A DNA stretch of 64,000 bases, taken from the NCBI RefSeq assembly GCF_019693445.1, contig NZ_JAHRBL010000014.1, forward strand, positions 19,555-83,554, read 5' to 3'. The notes beneath the pieces were generated by a model. That model was not told where the DNA came from and ran no database searches. It worked only from the letters and a program-made list of their open reading frames with translations. The stretch comes from Deinococcus aquaedulcis. Lineage in GTDB: Bacteria > Deinococcota > Deinococci > Deinococcales > Deinococcaceae. This document shows, one piece after another, positions 60,691 through 64,000 of this stretch (positions within the stretch are counted from its first letter, which is position 1; every line of letters begins with the position of its first letter). The position numbers and the translations under genes were made by a program.

Positions 60691-61256
60691 GCAGCCCCCA
60701 GGGCGCGGCGGATGTCGGCGCGCAGGGTGTCCAGGGCGGCATGTTTCTGGGGTTCAGGCAGGGTCAGGGCCGCTTCACGCTGAGCGGTCCAGCGCCCCAG
60801 CTGCGCCTCGGTGGGCAGCAGTTCGGCGCAGCGCTGGGCCAGGGCCTGGGCCAGCATGGGCAGTTCGCGCCCGGTGCTCACCGCCACCTGCACGCCTGCT
60901 TCCTCGGCCACAGCGGCAAAGCGCAGACTTCCGCGCGCGGCGTCGGCAGCATCGTTGACGAGGCTGCCCTGGGCCCGCGCCTCGGCCACCACCTGCGCGT
61001 TCACGCGGGCGTCTGGGGTGGCGGCCACCACCAGCGCCGCGCCGTGCAGGTCGCCGTGGGCGTAAGGGCGTGCCAATACGGTCACCGGCAGGGCTTTCAG
61101 ATCTGCCTGCACCTCGGGCGCCACCACCGTCACTGAGAGCCCGGCGCGCAATAGCGTGTGTGCCCGGCGCAGGGCCACACGGCCCCCACCGACAATCACG
61201 GCGCGCTCGCCACGCAGGTCCAGGAAGGCGGGAAGCAGACTCACGGGGCGCAGCAT
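60687..61256 (-). CDS. Precorrin-2 dehydrogenase / sirohydrochlorin ferrochelatase (Met8/CysG-N type)
   Basis: 189 residues from ATG 61256. It has the N-terminal module of CysG as a separate protein: [41 protein letters not shown] (Rossmann NAD site), [31 protein letters not shown], and [19 protein letters not shown]. It oxidises precorrin-2 and may insert iron to make siroheme. Together with the upstream CobA-HemD fusion and the overlapping hemA it forms a tetrapyrrole cluster. A TetR-type palindrome lies 27 bases upstream. Confidence 0.9.
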   Translation of the reverse strand: MLRPVSLLPAFLDLRGERAVIVGGGRVALRRAHTLLRAGLSVTVVAPEVQADLKALPVTVLARPYAHGDLHGAALVVAATPDARVNAQVVAEARAQGSLVNDAADAARGSLRFAAVAEEAGVQVAVSTGRELPMLAQALAQRCAELLPTEAQLGRWTAQREAALTLPEPQKHAALDTLRADIRRALGAA

Positions 61257-61282
61257 AGCGCGCCGGGCACGGGGCAGCCGTC

Positions 61283-61300
61283 CCCGACCGAACGGTCGGG
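61283..61300. promoter_or_regulatory. TetR-type palindrome before the met8-hemA genes
   Basis: CCCGACCG-AA-CGGTCGGG, perfect 8-base arms around two bases. The ACCGAnCGGT core is common in operators of TetR-family repressors. It lies 27 bases upstream of the met8-type start; no regulator gene is adjacent. Confidence 0.55.
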
Positions 61301-61376
61301 AAAGCGGCTGGGAGGGCGTGGAGGGGGCGGGGTGGCACATGGCAGTGAGACTGCCTATTGCGGCCCAGCGGGCCTG

Positions 61377-62927
<1,551 letters not shown>

Positions 62928-62937
62928 GCCTCACAGG

Positions 62938-63582
62938 CTAGCGGCCCGGCGGCGGGACATATGCGGCTTCCTGCGTTTCATGACCGCGTGCGCGCACCCT
63001 TCCGCCACTGACCGCCACGGCGCGCGACAGCACCGTTTCCCAGTTCAGGCGCTGCAGCGCGTGCGCCGCCAGCAGGTAACTGAGGCGGTCCGGCCAGCTG
63101 GACGCACGGATGAAGACCTCAATCTCCAGGTGCAGCACGCCGCTGCCGGGCTCAGTGACCCCAAAGCGCACCGTGCCCGCATCGGCGTGCAGGCGCAGGG
63201 TGCGGATGCGAAAGGCGCGCGACGTGACGGCCTCCACGACCACCCGGGCGCGCCGGATCAGGCCCATGAGGATCCGCAGGCGGGTGCCAGGACCAATGGG
63301 CGGGCCCCCCTGGGCGGGCAGCGGGGCGTCCAGCCCCCGGAACCACGCGGCCAGACGCGGCGCAAATTCGGGCAGGTGCTGCAGCACCTCGGCGGTGATG
63401 TCTTCCGGGGAGCAGGTGGCCCCGGTGACCTCGGCCCAGAAGCGGCGGCGGATCACGGGTCCTGCGCCGTCCGCCAGCCCCGTGGGGCGCAGCGCCCTGG
63501 CTCCCGCTTGAAAGACGTTCCCAGACAGCAAAAAAGCGCCCAACGCCAGGGCCACCGTGCGAACAACAGGAAATTGAGCCAT
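62938..63582 (-). CDS. Exported protein of unknown function
   Basis: 214 residues from ATG 63582, with GAGG five bases upstream. An N-terminal hydrophobic segment (FPVVRTVALALGAFLLSGN) is a signal peptide or anchor. The rest is soluble: FWAEVTGATCSPEDITAEVLQHLPEFAPRLAAWF, then GTRLRILMGLIRRARVVVEAVTSRAFRIRTLRLHADAGTVRFG and a strand-rich LHLEIEVFIRASSWPDRL. The pattern resembles START/Bet v1-like helix-grip proteins in length and order, but I cannot name the family. It ends 11 bases before the cobA-hemD start and may be cotranscribed with it. Confidence 0.72.
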   Translation of the reverse strand: MAQFPVVRTVALALGAFLLSGNVFQAGARALRPTGLADGAGPVIRRRFWAEVTGATCSPEDITAEVLQHLPEFAPRLAAWFRGLDAPLPAQGGPPIGPGTRLRILMGLIRRARVVVEAVTSRAFRIRTLRLHADAGTVRFGVTEPGSGVLHLEIEVFIRASSWPDRLSYLLAAHALQRLNWETVLSRAVAVSGGRVRARGHETQEAAYVPPPGR

Positions 63583-63830
63583 AGACACCTCGGCAGAGAG
63601 AAACGAAACCTGCCAGAAAGTATCCGGGCCTACACTGCCGGCTTCGGCGCGGTGCAGGTCAAGGCGGCTTTAGAGAACCGAAGGTGGGGAACGGTGGCGC
63701 GCAGGACCGTCTCTCAACAGTGTCTTTCAGAGTGGGGCACTGCAGAGGGCTGGGACGGCTCCGAATCTGCCGGCAAGCCGTTCCAGCCCCATACCAGCGC
63801 CTTATACGAAAAAGAAGTAAAGATTGGACA

Positions 63831-64000
63831 TTACGCATTAGGAAGCCAGTGGAAGTACGTCGTGCGCGAAACCAGAGCCTCTTGGGTCATCAGCCAAGCA
63901 CATCGCTCGTCAACGGCCGCGAGCAACTCAGCTCGGCTGTCCCAGGCGCGATTGACCAATCCCGCTTTGATCGGCGGCCACAGATGCTCTGCTGGCATCA
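63831..64000 (-). CDS. IS630-family-like transposase, 3' end, running off the right edge
   Basis: The minus strand reads (L)MPAEHLWPPIKAGLVNRAWD, a segment RAELLAAVDERCAWLMTQE and then a stop at 63831. The x-L-N/M-P-x-E-x-x-W motif with a downstream helical tail is the C-terminal end of IS630-type DDE transposases, where the Glu is the last catalytic residue. About 56 codons are visible. The terminal inverted repeat should lie in 63790-63830; TA-starting AT-rich sequence there (near 63803) is a possible end, not proven. Confidence 0.78.
   Translation of the reverse strand, partial: MPAEHLWPPIKAGLVNRAWDSRAELLAAVDERCAWLMTQEALVSRTTYFHWLPNA

Overview
The window is chromosomal DNA of a Deinococcus-type bacterium. 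It is GC-rich (most genes look about 65-70% GC) with short intergenic gaps. Many genes have no Shine-Dalgarno but carry a TANNNT -10 box 5-8 bases before the start codon, the leaderless arrangement common in Deinococcus. Marker genes fit this assignment: an RqkA-like Ser/Thr kinase with PQQ-type repeats, an LysK-type hydrolase of the LysW lysine/arginine route, a trehalose synthase, a Lon gene under an HspR-like site, and DUF4388/REC proteins.

Left part (1-9350). The first 18 codons of dnaJ lie at the left edge on the minus strand. An imperfect 29-bp inverted repeat follows. Then comes a seven-gene minus-strand chemosensory operon, read from 8483 down to 220: MHYT membrane sensor, PilG/H-like receiver, CheW/PilI, methyl-accepting protein, CheA hybrid kinase with two Hpt-like regions and a receiver, degenerate receiver-DUF4388 protein, and receiver plus Roadblock-like protein. 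No CheR, CheB or flagellar gene is present, so it looks like a twitching/surface-behaviour (Pil-Chp type) array. A DUF3995 membrane protein follows.

Central metabolism (9650-20217). Phosphoglucomutase, class II fructose-1,6-bisphosphatase (glpX), WrbA quinone reductase and trehalose synthase form a sugar/redox block, followed by tRNA-Gln, ribosomal protein S1 and polyphosphate kinase.

Mixed middle (20334-46924). This part holds a Rieske ferredoxin, a GNAT, a secreted repeat protein, a CatE-like VOC dioxygenase behind a palindromic operator, membrane proteins, a LysM-NlpC/P60 hydrolase, an MFS exporter, an SLC13-RCK carrier, LysK, ComM, TatA, the RqkA-like kinase, a DUF885 protein, GlgX, a lipoprotein aminopeptidase, FadD, a Uma2 protein, a Fes-like esterase and a C39-like peptidase.

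Accessory stretch (46925-51700). About 1.4 kb looks non-coding and lower in GC. It is followed by a lipoprotein S33/TAP peptidase, another empty 0.6 kb, and a zinc-ribbon protein carrying an Rx4H (HEPN-like) motif.

Right part (51709-64000). An esterase, lon (heat-shock-type control), a low-GC secreted YD-repeat protein, YqgE, tRNA-Asn and a GGDEF protein come first. Next are two unknown low-GC genes, each bracketed by its own 16-17 bp inverted repeat. A tetrapyrrole cluster (cobA-hemD fusion, met8-type gene, hemA) follows, and the 3' end of an IS630-like transposase enters from the right edge.

The best candidates for something undescribed are the MHYT-to-Roadblock chemosensory operon with its altered receptor tip, the two inverted-repeat-bracketed genes at 58483-59443, and the zinc-ribbon/HEPN-like protein. 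All functional assignments come from reading the sequence by eye; no database search was run.
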